Of a stretch of DNA of 64,000 bases, positions 12,708-25,673 are shown piece after piece. Position numbers and translations under genes: made by a program. Below the pieces are notes generated by a model that was not told the origin of the DNA, made no database searches, and worked only from the letters and a program-made list of their open reading frames with translations. How positions within the stretch are numbered: position 1 is the first letter of the stretch; every line of letters starts with the position of its first letter. Source of the stretch: Populus alba. Its lineage: Eukaryota; Streptophyta; Magnoliopsida; Malpighiales; Salicaceae. The stretch lies in contig NC_133284.1 in assembly GCF_005239225.2 (NCBI RefSeq), positions 54,133,416 through 54,197,415 on the forward strand, read 5' to 3'.

Positions 12708-13320
12708 GTATTATTTTTGTATGTGTTTTAACTAATATTGTGAGATCTAAAGTTAATAACTATATAAATATTTAATGACTTTGAGATTATAAGCCAAAAT
12801 ATAACATTACCTGCACCAAAGGATATGGGAAGTTAATAATATATAAAAGTGTGTATTTAACATTAATTTTTTATTTTTATATTGATGAAAATTCTTTTTA
12901 TGTTGTTTTTTTCTTACTATTGAAAGAAAAAGAAATCAAAGATAAGTGCATGTGTTATTCATTTAATCCACCAAGGCTAAATATTACAAACTCCATTATC
13001 CATGACCACGGGGACCCCTCCATAGCTAGCCAGCTATTTTCCCCTGCCTGCTACCGACCAACTAACTTATTAATGAACTATTAATTAGCAAAAATATAAA
13101 AGCATGTTTTTTGGAAATATGTGATTTATGTCCCCCGGGATCCTAAGAATTTGCCACGAAGCCTTGGTGATTTACACAACTTTTCCTTTAGTTTGTCTTC
13201 ACATTAACAAAACCATATTTTGTTTGGGTTATTTTTTAATAAAATGATATTATTTAGTAAAAAAATGAAATAATCCTATAAAAAAAATAGAAATTATATT
13301 AACTATAACTAAAAAGGATT
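12044..13320. other. intergenic, upstream of the hydrolase gene
   Basis: AT-rich and without a supported gene. It contains an (ATT)n run at about 12678-12708. The stretch adjoining 12044 must hold the hydrolase promoter, but no unambiguous TATA box could be assigned. Confidence 0.5.
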
Positions 13321-13324
13321 AGTA

Positions 13325-15175
13325 TTTTACTGTAACAGGAATTACTATAGACTCTGATTGTTTTTATTATAGATTGCACTGTTTGACACAGTCATAATCC
13401 AATTATGTGTTATTTTCTAAAATTTATTTTTTTTCAAAATAAAAAATCAAAAAATAATAATAAAGATTGGCAACGTGGAGAAAGAAAGTCGGGAAATCAA
13501 GCTATAATTTTTGGAGGGAATTCAAGCATAATTATACCACATTATGCCCAAGAATAGAGAAAAAATACAAATTCAAGGTCAAATTAAATGAAGGTTAGAC
13601 GAATTTGCATAAAAATTAAGTCGAAGGACATAATTAAATTTTTAATAGGTCAATATGATTTAATCATGGGCCAAATTAAATTTTAATTATGTTTAAGAAT
13701 TAATTTTGGTCCAATTAAAGGATTTAATTCAGTACAAGGACTTAATTATACTTTAAATGGGTCAAATTAATTTTATTTGGGGTTTAATTGGTGAAAAATT
13801 AAGTTTGGAAGCCTAATTTAGGCTTAATTGAGAAGATTGAAATTTCAAGAGACCAAATTTAGTTTTTTACCAAGTTAATTGATTGAAATTAGGGGCCAAA
13901 TTGCAAGAAAATTAAAGTTTTGAGATCAATTAGGGGTTAACAACGCTACTGAAACCATCAACTCAACCTCCTGATCACAGTTGAGACTCCTTTGCCAAGT
14001 GAGCTGCTCCTTCATCAACCTCCATTTCTGCAACCATTATAGTTGCATGCAGAATATGAACTATTGTTCACGTTCTGCACATAATTAAACTATGGGGTGG
14101 GCTGGACCTGTTCCAGCCTAGCCCAAGTGGTTGGCCTGGTCCGGCCCACCCCCTTAAAGGAGCCAGTTTTGTGGGGCCGATTTTGGCCCAGCCTACATAT
14201 TTAATATTATATAATATATATTATATTATAATATTATTTTAAAAAAAAACAAAAAATTCAAAAATCATTTTAAAAAAATTTGTGATTTTCACAAATATTT
14301 TTTATCCATTTTGCATAATATCGAGTTGTATATTTACATTATAAAATACAAATCTTGTATTAAAATTCCCGGTTTCCTCTGAAATATTTCAAAAAAAAAT
14401 TCAAAACATTTTCAAAAAAAAAAATCTAAAAAACTTTTAAATCAATTTCCCTTTACAAAATAAAATAAAAATAAATATTTTATTTTAATGCATACGCCAA
14501 ATCCTAAAATTTTTGCAATCATATTTTCATTAAAAAGTTTGCATCTTTCTCATGTTTTGAAAATCCAAAAATGAATATCGTAACCAATTTATGATTATCC
14601 ATTAAGATTTGGACAACATGTCAAAAATCTTTTTCCAATCTTTTTTTTTTCTAGGATATTTGTGGGGTGTAAAATTACACGTAAAGTACACCCTCAGGTA
14701 TTAAAAATACAAGATGTAAATAAATGCGATGCTAAAATTCAGACTTTAGAACGATTAGAATTTAACCTAATAAGGTAGAGACTTTCTCATAAAGAGAGAT
14801 CTGTCTTGAACCTTAGAAAAGACCAACGAATAGAAACCCGACTTAGAATAAACAATCAAACAACAATGCAGCTTACCTTAGGTAGAGTGCATTGAGAGTA
14901 ATGCATCTTTCCTTTGCACAACCAGTCACTTACTCAGACTCTTGCAGACCATAGGTTCCTAATGACCATAATACTAGGTGGCGACTCCTGAACATTAATT
15001 ATAATTTTATGATTAAATCCAAAAACTTTCCTAACACACAACACCTCACACAGGAGGCACGACAAAGAGCCTTCACCATCGTCATATGACGTCGCCCCGC
15101 AACAGACACTATAGCAAGAGTTATTATAGACTGTGATTGATTTCATTGTGGATTGCATTGTTTGGGTTTGCTCTT
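13325..15175. mobile_element. LTR-retrotransposon remnant (probable gypsy/Ogre-type LTR region)
   Basis: No protein is encoded, but the sequence has a retroelement LTR/leader character. Positions 13580-13940 repeat 'aatt(a/g)agg' phrases of the type found in plant gypsy LTRs. A poly-purine 'ggcctggtccggccc' segment at 14090-14200 resembles 44190-44430. Positions 14800-14990 contain a conserved block ending in 'tggcgactcc' (14979-14988), which resembles a tRNA-Arg primer-binding site. A related block lies in opposite orientation at 47921-48110. Similar 'actatagactctgattg' and 'attatagactgtgattg' motifs occur at about 13345 and 15121, possibly marking paired ends. Element boundaries and target duplications are not resolved. 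Confidence 0.45.
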
Positions 15176-15760
15176 TGCTAAAAGCATTGTGGATTGGGGA
15201 GGCGTAATGGCAAGGTTGCCCTTGCCACAAAGAGTTGCAAAGATTGTAGGGGTAGCGTTGTCTTTTTGGTTGGGAAGAAAATGGTTAGTTTAGATTTTGG
15301 TGGGGCTACACGACCCAAGCTACAGACACCTGGCATTCGGCTTCAAGCCAGGACGCTAGGGCCAAACCCACTCACCTAGCAGCAGCTCAGACACCTGGCT
15401 CTAGGGTTGCCACACCCTCGAGCTAGGGCCAACCAGCAAACCTCGCAGCAGCACCAGGCTACAGACACCTAGCGCTGCCATGCCCTAGGCACTAGGTAAA
15501 CCACCACGCCTTATTGCAGACCCTTGCGCTAGGTGCAGACCCAGGCGAGCGGGTCTGCACACCTGCGTGCATGGGGTTTGTAGACTCGCAAGCCTGGGGT
15601 CTGTGGCCCAACACACCCGTCTGATTCTGTAGAACTACACGCTAGGTGCAAACCCGCATGCCGGGGTCTTTTCTGACCCATACCTTAGATCTGTAGACCC
15701 AGGCAGTTGGGTCTGCAAACCTTGCAAAGAAGAAAAATGAAAAAAAAATATATATAATAT
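15176..15760. repeat. GC-rich block of 'CTAGG/GACCC' units
   Basis: Unusually GC-rich island in an AT-rich region. It is made of recurring phrases such as 'acacctggc', 'gctagggcc', 'gcaggtctgcaaacc' and 'gggtctgcacacc'. Several short ORFs cross it, but none shows a protein motif. A related phrase ('cttgggatttgcaaaccc') recurs at 17743-17760, linking it to the higher-order repeat that follows. Confidence 0.5.
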
Positions 15761-15832
15761 TAGTTGTCGTTGTCGTTGTCGTTGTTGTTATTGTTAATAA
15801 TTGTTTTAAAAAATAATTATTAATATAAAAAC

Positions 15833-17203
15833 TCTGGCCAAACAAGTTCAATATTGTTATTAATATGATAAATATTATTATTTTTTTTTCTAAATATTAT
15901 TATTTTTATTATAATTAAAAGTATTAGTATTAAAAATATTATTATTTGTGATATAAATATTATGATTTTTATTATAATTAATATTAAAAATATGATTATT
16001 TTTATTATAAATATAATAATTTTGATTATAATTAATATTATTCATATAATAATTAATATTTTTTTATAAAATATTATTAATATTAAAAAACAATAATAGA
16101 TTTGATTTAAAGGGTAAAATTAAGAATTATTATTACTAATATTATTATCATTACCAGATTTTAAAAAATTAATTCTTACTACCATCGAATGAAAAACATA
16201 ATTTTTTTTAAAATGATTGAAAAATATAAGAACTTGAGCAGATAAGTTAAATATTATTATTAATATTATAAATATTATTAAATTCATTAAAATTATTAAA
16301 ACTAAAATAAATATTATTACTATAGAAAAAAAAAAACACAATTTTAAGGGTAAAATCAATTACTACTACTACAAACTTAGGCCAGAGATATCTTCCAGAC
16401 CCAAAAAAATTGGAGTTTGAAGAGGCGCCTCACCCAACTTGCTTAGGAGTGGCAGAAATGCGGATCCAAATCACTTGGGTCTTGCAGTAACGCGTCAGAA
16501 CCCAATTCACTTAGGTCCTGCCCAATTCCAAGGCTAATGGGTCCTACTCTATGATTCAACCATAATGGGTCTTGCATCAGGATTCAAAAATAATGGGCTA
16601 TTTTTCGGATCAAATTTGCTTGGGTCTTGCCTCGGACCAAAGGCTAATGGGTCCTCTTTCAGGACCCGATTATTTGGGGTCCTGCATCAGGACCCCAGCA
16701 TAATGGGTCTGACATCAAGATCCAATTCTCGTGGGTCCTTCTATTGGACCAAACCTAATGAATCCTTCTACAGGGTCTAATTCTTTTGCGTCGAGCATCA
16801 AGATCCAAGGAAAAGGGTCTTGCATTTGAACCCAAGACTCATGGATCCTCACCTAGCCCAAGACACTTGAGTCAGGCATTAGGACTCAAGGCGAATGGGT
16901 CTGTCATCCTAGCTCAAGTTTAATATGTTCTGCATTAAGTCAAATCCACGACTCTTGGATCTGGAACTTTAGAGGGGCCAAACCTCCCGAGTCTGGTGTT
17001 GCAGTTAGACATAATTAAACTTGGGTAAGTTTAATCTTATTATTAATATTATAAAAATTATTATTTGTATTATAAATATTGTTTTTTTATTATAATTAAT
17101 ATTATTAATATTAAAAATATTATTATTTGTCTTTGAATTATTGTTATTTTTATTATAATTAATCTTGTTAATATTAATATTTGTATTATAATTAATAATA
17201 ATA

Positions 17204-17236
<33 letters not shown>

Positions 17237-18060
17237 AATTTTAATATTTTAATTATAATTAATATTATTAATATCATAATTAAGAAATTTAAAAAATATA
17301 TTTTAAATTTCAAAAAATAAACATAGATTTGATTTGAAGGGTAAAATTATTATTATTAATATCATTACTATCAAAGAAAAATATTATTACTATAAAGGAA
17401 AAAAAAAAATAAGTTTTATTTGAAGGGCTTAAAAGCTATAAAAATTTAGGTCAAACAAGTTTAATATTATTATTAATATCATATATATTATTAAATTTAA
17501 AATAAATTTTATTAGTATCGAAAAAAACATATATTTGATTTGAAGGTTGAAATCAATAATAATAATAATAACAATAGTAATATATTTATTATTATTATTA
17601 ACTTGGGTCTCACATATCTTTCCATACCCAAGAAACTTGGACTTGGAAAGGTGTGCCTGATCCAAATTGCTTGGGAGTGGCAAGAGCACGGATCCAAGTT
17701 GTTAGGGCTAGACTCGCATGTCGGGGTATCTTCCGACCCGCGCTTGGGATTTGCAAACCCTCTATTATTGTTATTATTATCATTACTAATTTTTTTTAGA
17801 AAAAAATTATTGCTATAAAAACATAAACCAAACAATTTTAATATTATTACTAATATGATAAATATTATTATTTGTATTCTAACTATTATTATTTTTATTA
17901 TAATTAAAAATATTTATATTAAAAATATTATTATTTGTATTATAAATTTTATTATTTTAACTATAATTAATATTAAAAATACCATTATTTTTTATTTTAT
18001 TATTAAAAATACCCTTCTAACAATGCTTAAGCTTTTGTATTTTATATTATAAAAAATTAA
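15833..18060. repeat. ATT-rich higher-order repeat, period near 400 bp
   Basis: A phrase of the form '(gg)(t/c)caaacaagtt(c/t)aatatt' followed by an ATT-rich tract recurs at about 15836, 16231, 17022, 17443 and 17822. Spacings are 395, 791 (about twice 395), 421 and 379. Between the phrases are (ATT)n/(TAA)n arrays, and at 16380-17000 a block of 'gggtc' units. The ORFs predicted here are low-complexity Ile/Asn runs, not genes. Confidence 0.6.
16380..17015. repeat. degenerate tandem units built on a GGGTCC...GGACCC palindrome
   Basis: About a dozen units of roughly 45-55 bp carry 'gggtcctgcatcaggaccc'-like cores (for example around 16675-16695), alternating with 'caattcacttgggt' or 'aataatgggtc'. 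Each core is an imperfect palindrome. No protein is supported. It resembles palindrome arrays of some plant LTRs, but I cannot assign a family. Confidence 0.6.
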
Positions 18061-18671
18061 ACCCGCCCGCAGCAGACCTCTGACCACCTATCTAGTTTAG
18101 ATCTGAATGTCTGGACTTCATTATTGACTGGGATGAACCTCGAGCATGATGGATGCATAAATAGAGTGGTAGTAACAAGTTTCTCATCCACCACCGGTTC
18201 AATTCTTTTTTTTATTATTTATTAACTTAAATGTTCGGGTTAGTTTGCGCGTACCTCAATTAATCCTATAAATCTTAAAATTAATAATCATATAAGCCTC
18301 CAATGAATCATTATATAAACAACCACATAACTCGAACTTGAAACTATATAAAAAAAAAAATCTCTTAATTTTAAATTCTTATTATTGGACCACATTCTAA
18401 ATGATTACACAAGTTCAATTCTTCTTACATGCAAAGCTGTCAAATTATTCATCCGATTGACTCCAAGATAGACTTGATTTATTGGATTGTTGAATTGTCT
18501 TTTAAGTTATTGGCACAATTCAAATTAATTATTTTTATTAAACCCTTTTGTTTTTTCAAAAAATAATTAAAATTAATCTAGTTACTAAAAAAATAATCAA
18601 TTATATGGATCAAATTATTAAAAAACTTAGCTGAGTTCTTACTTGGACTTTAAATCATAAATTTTTTATTG

Positions 18672-18862
18672 TTTGAGAATGTGACTGTGGTTGTTTTTTA
18701 AAGTGTTTTTTTCTTGAAAATGCATTAAAATAATATTTTTTTATTTTTTAAAAATTATTTTTAACATTAGCACATTAAATAAAAACACCAAGAAAATTTT
18801 AATTTGAAGAAAAAAAAATATTTTTTAATTTTTAAAACACAAAAATAAACAAATATTATAAT
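18672..18862. repeat. AT-rich MITE-like repeat, relatively complete copy
   Basis: Begins 'tttgagaatgtgactgtggt' and runs through the family core ('aaagtgtttttttcttgaaa', 'attaaaataat', 'aaaaattatttttaacatta', 'gcacatta') to a mirrored A-rich end. The opening resembles the terminal inverted repeat of abundant poplar MITEs. It is the best-preserved example in contig A. Confidence 0.6.
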
Positions 18863-19222
18863 AAGATACGCTTACAAGTAAACATATTATAATAAGATGC
18901 TGATTCCTTCCCATTTTAGTAAGCTATGCTTACAAGTAAACATAAATTGCTGGCAATTCTGGCATGACAAAGATCGAAGGCATTGAAAGCTTGTGGTTGC
19001 GTGTAAGGTGTACCTGCGTAATAAAAAGAAGTGAAAGTACTTTTTATTATTATTATGGTCATGACAGACCCAGAAAACATAATATAATTTATAGTTACTT
19101 TTAATTAAAAAATAAAAACATAATTGAATTATATGTCACATGATTATAAATTAATAATAAATAAATAAATTAGTTTTTGATTCGTCAAAAAAAATTAAAG
19201 CAGGCACTATTATTATGTTCTA

Positions 19223-19305
19223 AACAACAACCAAGAAAGTTTTGATACTATTAATTTTTATAAACAACAACCAAGAAAGTTTTTTGATACTATTAATTTT
19301 TATTT
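19223..19305 (+). repeat. tandem duplication of a ~41-bp unit
   Basis: 'aaacaacaaccaagaaagtt' followed by 'gatactattaattttta' occurs twice in immediate succession. The second copy has two extra T. Confidence 0.9.
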
Positions 19306-19681
19306 AAAATAGTAAAGACAATGTAAAACAGTAGTAAAAAAACCTATAGAAAAAATTAATAAAGAGTTCAATTTATTCTAATAAGTTTTGAATTAGAATA
19401 ATTATTTTCAAATTTTAATACTTATACTTTTTGTTGATTTTTTAAAGCTTTTTAGAGTTTTGATATTCAAATATAAGGAGAACTATATAATTTAGTTGCA
19501 AATAACTTATTTATATTATTTAAATTTTTACATGATGCATAAACTAAAAATAAAAGTAATTTGTATTTTATTATGCATTCTATAAAATAGTTAATTTTTA
19601 TGAATTATGAATTTTCTTTTCAAAATTTTTATTAATAATATTTTTTTTTAATCAGGTGATGAGTTGAATTTACTTATTTAC

Positions 19682-19686
<5 letters not shown>

Positions 19687-19724
<38 letters not shown>
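19687..19724. repeat. (TA)n microsatellite
   Basis: Near-perfect TA run of about 38 bp. Confidence 0.95.
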
Positions 19725-19730
<6 letters not shown>

Positions 19731-19845
19731 ATATATGTCAATATTGTATCAAGCATGCCAGACTCAATTTTCTTGGAGTCTGGCATCACACATGGTTGTC
19801 AAACCTAACCAAACAACAAATAAAGATAATAATAATACATTTTAG

Positions 19846-20752
19846 TTGTCAGGAAAGAGAAAAGAAAGAAAAAGCTCAAACACTTGATCACTGCGCTACA
19901 CAATCCAACCAAGATATATCTACATGTGCTACTCTATGTGAAAGAGGGTACGGTTGTGCATCTAGTATTATGATGAATGGGCAAATTTGACCATCAGAAA
20001 ATGTTTCATGTGCCTCCTTAATGACGCGAACACTGCTCATCTCGTTGGAGTGTGTGGAACACGTGTTTAATAACTTTTTGATTAAAATAATATAAAATAT
20101 AACATGAAAATACTAAGACGTCCCATGATCCTTTAAATTAAACAAAATACCAATATCAAAATATCCTAAAAAATAAAACTTTTTTTTTTTTTTTATCTTT
20201 TCTAAAGCTAAAAATCATTGTTTATTTATACTTCAAAATTAGAAATACTTGGATACCCTACAAAGTTTGCTCTAATGACTTGAACTTAGGTACACAATCG
20301 TTAAAGTCACCAAGAAATTCGTGGGCATCTTTGGATACTCTAGTTTGATATTTGTTTTGTTAGTTAAATTTTTTTGTTTATTTTATAATGAGCACTATAA
20401 TAATTACATTTTAAATTTTAATTTTGTATAATTTATATTTATTTTGCATGCAAAAACTCATTTTATTATAGTTTTAATTAGTCATATATTTTTTTAATCT
20501 ATTTTTTAATCACAACTAAAAATAATGTTTTAATCTATTTTAAAAAAATCACTATAGTGAAAACTACCAAAATGTCCGATGCACACTTAATATCAATAGT
20601 GTAATCTATGGTGTTATGATATTGAAGAAAGAGACCTAAGGTATTGAAACTTGGAAAAGTTAGCAATGTAAAATCATTGGATGAATTCAAGTTAATTATT
20701 TTTATTGAATTGATATTGTTTCATTATTTTAAATAAAAAATTTGGAGTTAAT
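19846..20752 (+). repeat. contig-end duplicate, copy 1 (partner 57439-58346)
   Basis: From 'ttgtcaggaaagagaaaaga' to the gap edge 'tttggagttaat', this segment matches 57439-58346 almost base for base. Differences are a few substitutions and single-base length changes, mostly in homopolymers. Copy 1 ends exactly at the N block; copy 2 begins exactly at the other N block. No gene is present. Confidence 0.93.
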
Positions 20753-21252
20753 NNNNNNNNNNNNNNNNNNNNNNNNNNNNNNNNNNNNNNNNNNNNNNNN
20801 NNNNNNNNNNNNNNNNNNNNNNNNNNNNNNNNNNNNNNNNNNNNNNNNNNNNNNNNNNNNNNNNNNNNNNNNNNNNNNNNNNNNNNNNNNNNNNNNNNNN
20901 NNNNNNNNNNNNNNNNNNNNNNNNNNNNNNNNNNNNNNNNNNNNNNNNNNNNNNNNNNNNNNNNNNNNNNNNNNNNNNNNNNNNNNNNNNNNNNNNNNNN
21001 NNNNNNNNNNNNNNNNNNNNNNNNNNNNNNNNNNNNNNNNNNNNNNNNNNNNNNNNNNNNNNNNNNNNNNNNNNNNNNNNNNNNNNNNNNNNNNNNNNNN
21101 NNNNNNNNNNNNNNNNNNNNNNNNNNNNNNNNNNNNNNNNNNNNNNNNNNNNNNNNNNNNNNNNNNNNNNNNNNNNNNNNNNNNNNNNNNNNNNNNNNNN
21201 NNNNNNNNNNNNNNNNNNNNNNNNNNNNNNNNNNNNNNNNNNNNNNNNNNNN
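20753..21252. other. assembly gap (500 N)
   Basis: Exactly 500 N, the same length as the second gap, so it is a placeholder of unknown true size. Confidence 0.99.
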
Positions 21253-21445
21253 AAAATTTTCACAACTTCTAGAAAATGGTTTTTTGCCCCAAAATAAAAG
21301 AAAATATTTTTTTGAAAAACCAAACCAAAATTTTTCTTTGATTGAAAAATATTTTTTCGTTGACCAACTTTTTCTAATGACAATCAATTCATAAAAAAAA
21401 ATTCAGAAAATACTTTTTCAGAAAACCACTTCCATCAAACTCCTC
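21253..21445. mobile_element. Harbinger/Tourist-like element remnant at contig start
   Basis: Starts at the gap with 'aaaattttcacaacttct' and carries phrases ('gttgaccaact', 'ctaatgac', 'cagaaaaccact') that match the right half of the element at 49840-50978. It is diverged and its left part is lost in the gap. Confidence 0.5.
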
Positions 21446-22676
21446 TATTCCTGAGCATTTTAGTAACAAAAAAACCTTACAGAAATGAATGTTCAGCATC
21501 TCTGCGCATGTAATGCATATGATTTGTATTCGCATGGTTTCTCTAACATCTACATTTGCACTTGTTTATTACAAAACCAGATCATGCATTCTTCTAAACC
21601 AATAACCTAAAAAAACTTGAAAATGAACATGTCAACCGAGTCTTTCTTTGCCAAGTCTTTTGCATGGTTACCTTGCAATATCCTTTCTCCTCGTGCAAAC
21701 TTGCACATCTCAAACAAACTAAAGCAACAAGAAATTCAGACAGCCATACTCATATATCCCAAGTCCCAATGGCAAGTTTTAACTTTCCAACCTAGGGCAG
21801 CAACAAAATTACAGGCTTCTTGCTTTAGAAAGCTATTATAGGGCCATTTCCTGCTTGCTTAATTTGGCCCTTGCATTGATCCCCTGTCTTCACTGCATGC
21901 AAAATATTACAAATCGCCCATAACCAATCTAATAACCTGATAAATTAGCCCGAATTTTCCATCATCATGATCATGATCATGTACAAGGGCAGAAGCTGCT
22001 TGCAAAAAGGAGAACTGTTAGGACTCTTGGGGGATAAACTTGATCCAAAACATTTATGAGAATCATCAGGGATCTTGGAGGACATAATTGATGCATTGCA
22101 AGGGAACATCAACAAACCAAAGTTAAGCATTACATATTGATCCTTCTGAAAAGGATAGCCAAACCGAAACTAGGGGCGGAGGAGGAATGGGGATCCATAA
22201 CCATTACATATTGTTGATTCATGCTGTGTGTTTAAGCTCACAATTCAACAAATAACTCAGTACTGTACAGCGCTCAGTAGCTAAGCATCGTTCTCAGATA
22301 TATATATATTTACTGTATTGTACTTCTCAACACGGGACACCATTTTTTGGCCACTTTGGCTGGACATGGATGTGATGGTTAATGGGGCTGGTTCCATGGA
22401 TGCAGAAGAGAAATAGGGCATGACGTAATGCACTCTCAACGTTCCAAATAGACATAATTAAATAAAACTTATGGAGGAGTTGAAGGCAGTTTGAACTACT
22501 GACCATGGTATTCTTTAATCAAGGAAAAAGGTGTATGATCACATAACTAAATAAAACTTCTGTACACAGTATTTGATCTTCATCAGTACAGCAGAGCTTA
22601 ACGAAATTTTCCTTGGCACCAGGGAACATATATATTCATCAAGATTCTTTTAACAAATATTCAATAATGATTCATG
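21446..22676. other. 3' flank of the PPR gene, no supported gene
   Basis: No coding feature is recognised. The part nearest 22676 is presumably the PPR 3' UTR. 'aataaaactt' words at about 22463 and 22550 (plus strand) are not in the orientation needed for its poly(A) signal. Confidence 0.5.
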
Positions 22677-25673
22677 TTACCAATAGTCCCCACAAGAGCA
22701 AGTTCCTCCCTTGAAGTGATGGAACCGGCTGGAATCCCTCACAATAATTTCCCTCTCAGTAATTATAGATAAAAATTCTGTTACAGTGTGGCAATCACCA
22801 CAGACCCTCAAGTTCTTGAAGATCCGAATAGGAGTTTTAGGAGAGGTGCTAATAATTCCATAAGCAATAGCCAGCCTCTCACTATGGCCCATGAGGATGT
22901 GCTCCTTCTCATCCTCTTCAACATCTTGCAACACAAAGCAAAAATCTGGAACATAACCAATGGTCTTTATTTTTGAAGTCAAATCCCTCAACTCCCTGTA
23001 TATCTCCTCACATTTTGGATGAGTTTGGTTGCCGGTGTAGAAGACATCGACCTTGTTGTTCAATATGATTGAGCTCCATCCAGGATTCTTCCTCAATCCC
23101 CTATCTCTAGCTAGTGATCTCACATCATCCACTCCTTCCCATTTCCCAACGTTTGCATAAATATTTGATAGCAAAACATAGTAGCCAACGTTCTCTGAAT
23201 CAACTTCAAACAAACGTTCAGAAGCATGTTTACCCAGCTCAATGTTTCCATGTATTCTGCAAGCATTGAGAAGGGCACCCCATGCAGAAGCATCAGGCTG
23301 AATTGGCATATTTTTTATAAAATTGAATGCCATTTCCAATTCCCCAGCTCTACCAAATAAATCTATCATGCAACCATAGTGCTTCAAACTAGGCGTAATT
23401 CTGTACTCTTCCTCCATCATGTTAAAGCACCACTGAGCATCACTGACCAAACCTGAATGACTACAAGCTGACAATAACGATACAAATGTTATATGATCTG
23501 GCTTCACTCTCTCAGCTCTCATCTCTCTAAAAAGCTCAAGAGCTTTCTCACCATCCCCGTGAACTCCATAGCATGATATCATAGCATTCCAAGGGACTGA
23601 ATTTTTTCTAGGTACTTGGTAGAATAATGATATTGCATCATCTAATTTTCCACATTTACCGTACATGTCGATGAGGCATGTGCCAACAAAGACATCTGAG
23701 TAGAGACAATTTTTAATAACTTGTCCATGAATTCTCATTCCTTGCTGCAAGGCTCCCACATGGGAATAGGCTGGTAGAATGCTTACCCATGTCCCTTGAT
23801 TTGGGATTATCTCTTCGTGTTCTCCCATCAAAAGATATACTTCAATTGCCTCACTCGCAAGGCCATTTTGAGCATAACCAGTGATCAAAGTATTCCAAGA
23901 AACCACATCTTTAATGAGGAGTCCTCCAAAAACTGCACGCGCAGAATCTAAATTGCCAATTTTGGCATACATATCCACAACCGCATTCCCAATGATAATA
24001 TATTCCATGAACCAACCTTTCCTCATGACAAATCCATGAACAGACCTGCTATTTTGATGATCATTTAGTTGAGCAACAATGGAAGCTAAACTGACTAGAG
24101 TCAACAAATCAGGTTGAACTCTAGCTTCTTGCATCTTATGAAAGAATAAATGAGCAGAAACTGGATTGTTGTTTTGCTCATATGCAGCAATTATTGAGTT
24201 CCATGATACAATATCTCTTACCACCATCTGACCAAAAACTTTCTGCGCATGCCCCAAGCTACCAAATTTGGCATACATGTTAATCAAAGCATTAGACACA
24301 AACAGTTCAAATTCCAATCCATGCTTTATAACATACAAATGAATTAACTTTCCACTTAAAATATCACCCACCTGTGCACAAACAGGAAGAACACTGGCAA
24401 CAGTAATAGCATCCATTTTTACCCCTTCCAATCTCATCTCATCTGCAATATCCAATGCCTCTGCAGCATTCCCATTCTGACAATAACCAGAAATCATTGC
24501 ATTCCATGAACCTCTATCACGAGCTGGCATATCATCAAACAATTTTCTTGCATCCCCCACAAGCCCAAATCGCGAATACATATGTACCAGGGAAGCAGCT
24601 ACAAACACATCCCATTCAAAACCCAACTTTAAAACCAAGCAATGTATCTTTTTCCCATCTAGCAGATCTCCACAAGCTTTAACCACAGGAGGAAAAGTGT
24701 AAAAATCAGGTCGAAGACCAGAGGTTGAAAAGAACTGGTTGAAACAACCCAAGGCTTCACGGAAACGACCATGGCTAACATAAGCAAATGCCATAGAATT
24801 CCAGGTATAAACATCTTTATTTGGTAGGTGGTGAAAAGTCCACCAAGCTAACGAAACATCACCATGCTGAGAATACAAATTTACAATCTTTGAGGAAAGG
24901 AAGTTGTCTTTAAATCTCCCTGACACCACAACAAGTGTATGAGCACATTTAACCTGCTGCAACTTTGTGCAGGATTTGAATAGAGCATTGAAATCAATCC
25001 CTTTCCTCTCATTTTCAAGGTCATCTGATGTAACTTGCAAGTAATCTGTGACGGTTGCTGTATGTAATGTTCTATGGGATTGAAAGAATGAGAAAAGTTT
25101 GGAAAGATGCCTTCTTTTGCAGTTTGGCACCAATCTGAGACACCAAAAGATGCAAGAAATAAGTATTTCATTAAAATCTCACATGATCAACCACCCACCA
25201 AAACATTAACAAATTTTGCTCACAACCATAACAGATGACAAGAAACTAACAGCACAATAAAAGAGACCCTTTAAGAAATAGACCTTCGAGAAATTAAAAT
25301 GATAATAATCACCACCCACTAGGCCATTAACAAATGCTTAACCATCCAGAACCAGAAGAAATCAATTGTACAAATCCTTTAATGAGACCCATTAAAGGAA
25401 ATCCTTCAGATCACAAGAAACTAATAGCACAATTTAACAAGACTCTTTAAAGGAAAAAGATCAATTTTAACATAGAAAGTTCAATTTTTCTGCTTTAAAG
25501 TACCAATCTTTGCTGTTGTTTTGGGTTATTTGGTTTGTGGGTATTTAACAGTATCAAGCACAAATTCATAAACCACTTAAGAAAAGCACCCTCACAATCA
25601 CACACGAATTTTTGGCTATAGACAAAGAAGGAAGTCTCATTGCTTTATGTTTTGCTTACCTTGAGCCCTTCAT
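22677..25673 (-). CDS. EMB2758: DYW-class pentatricopeptide repeat protein
   Basis: Large exon 25134-22677 joins a 14-nt first coding exon 25673-25660. ATG AAG GGC TCA AG|gtaagc splices to tttggtgtctcag|A, giving 823 residues starting MKGSR. The large ORF has no in-frame ATG near its 5' end (its apparent first codon is TTG), so this upstream exon is needed; an in-frame TGA lies just before the chosen ATG. The protein shows P-L-S type PPR repeats from about residue 85 to 600 (motifs such as VYTWNSMAFAY, DIVSWNSIIAAY, VFVGTCLIDMYGKCG), then E/E+ motifs. A C-terminal DYW cytidine-deaminase-like domain follows, with HSERLA, CGDCH and terminal CSCGDYW. Such proteins edit specific C residues in organelle RNA; the basic N-terminus fits mitochondrial or plastid import. 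From memory the best relative is Arabidopsis EMB2758 (At4g33990), of similar length. Orthology is inferred. Confidence 0.9.

Noticed and set aside
20692..21387. ORFs spanning the first N block
   Set aside because: They consist almost entirely of N; no sequence supports them.
24881..25171. Minus-strand 96-codon ORF with ATG at the PPR 5' end
   Set aside because: It lies in another frame across the splice acceptor and has no PPR content.
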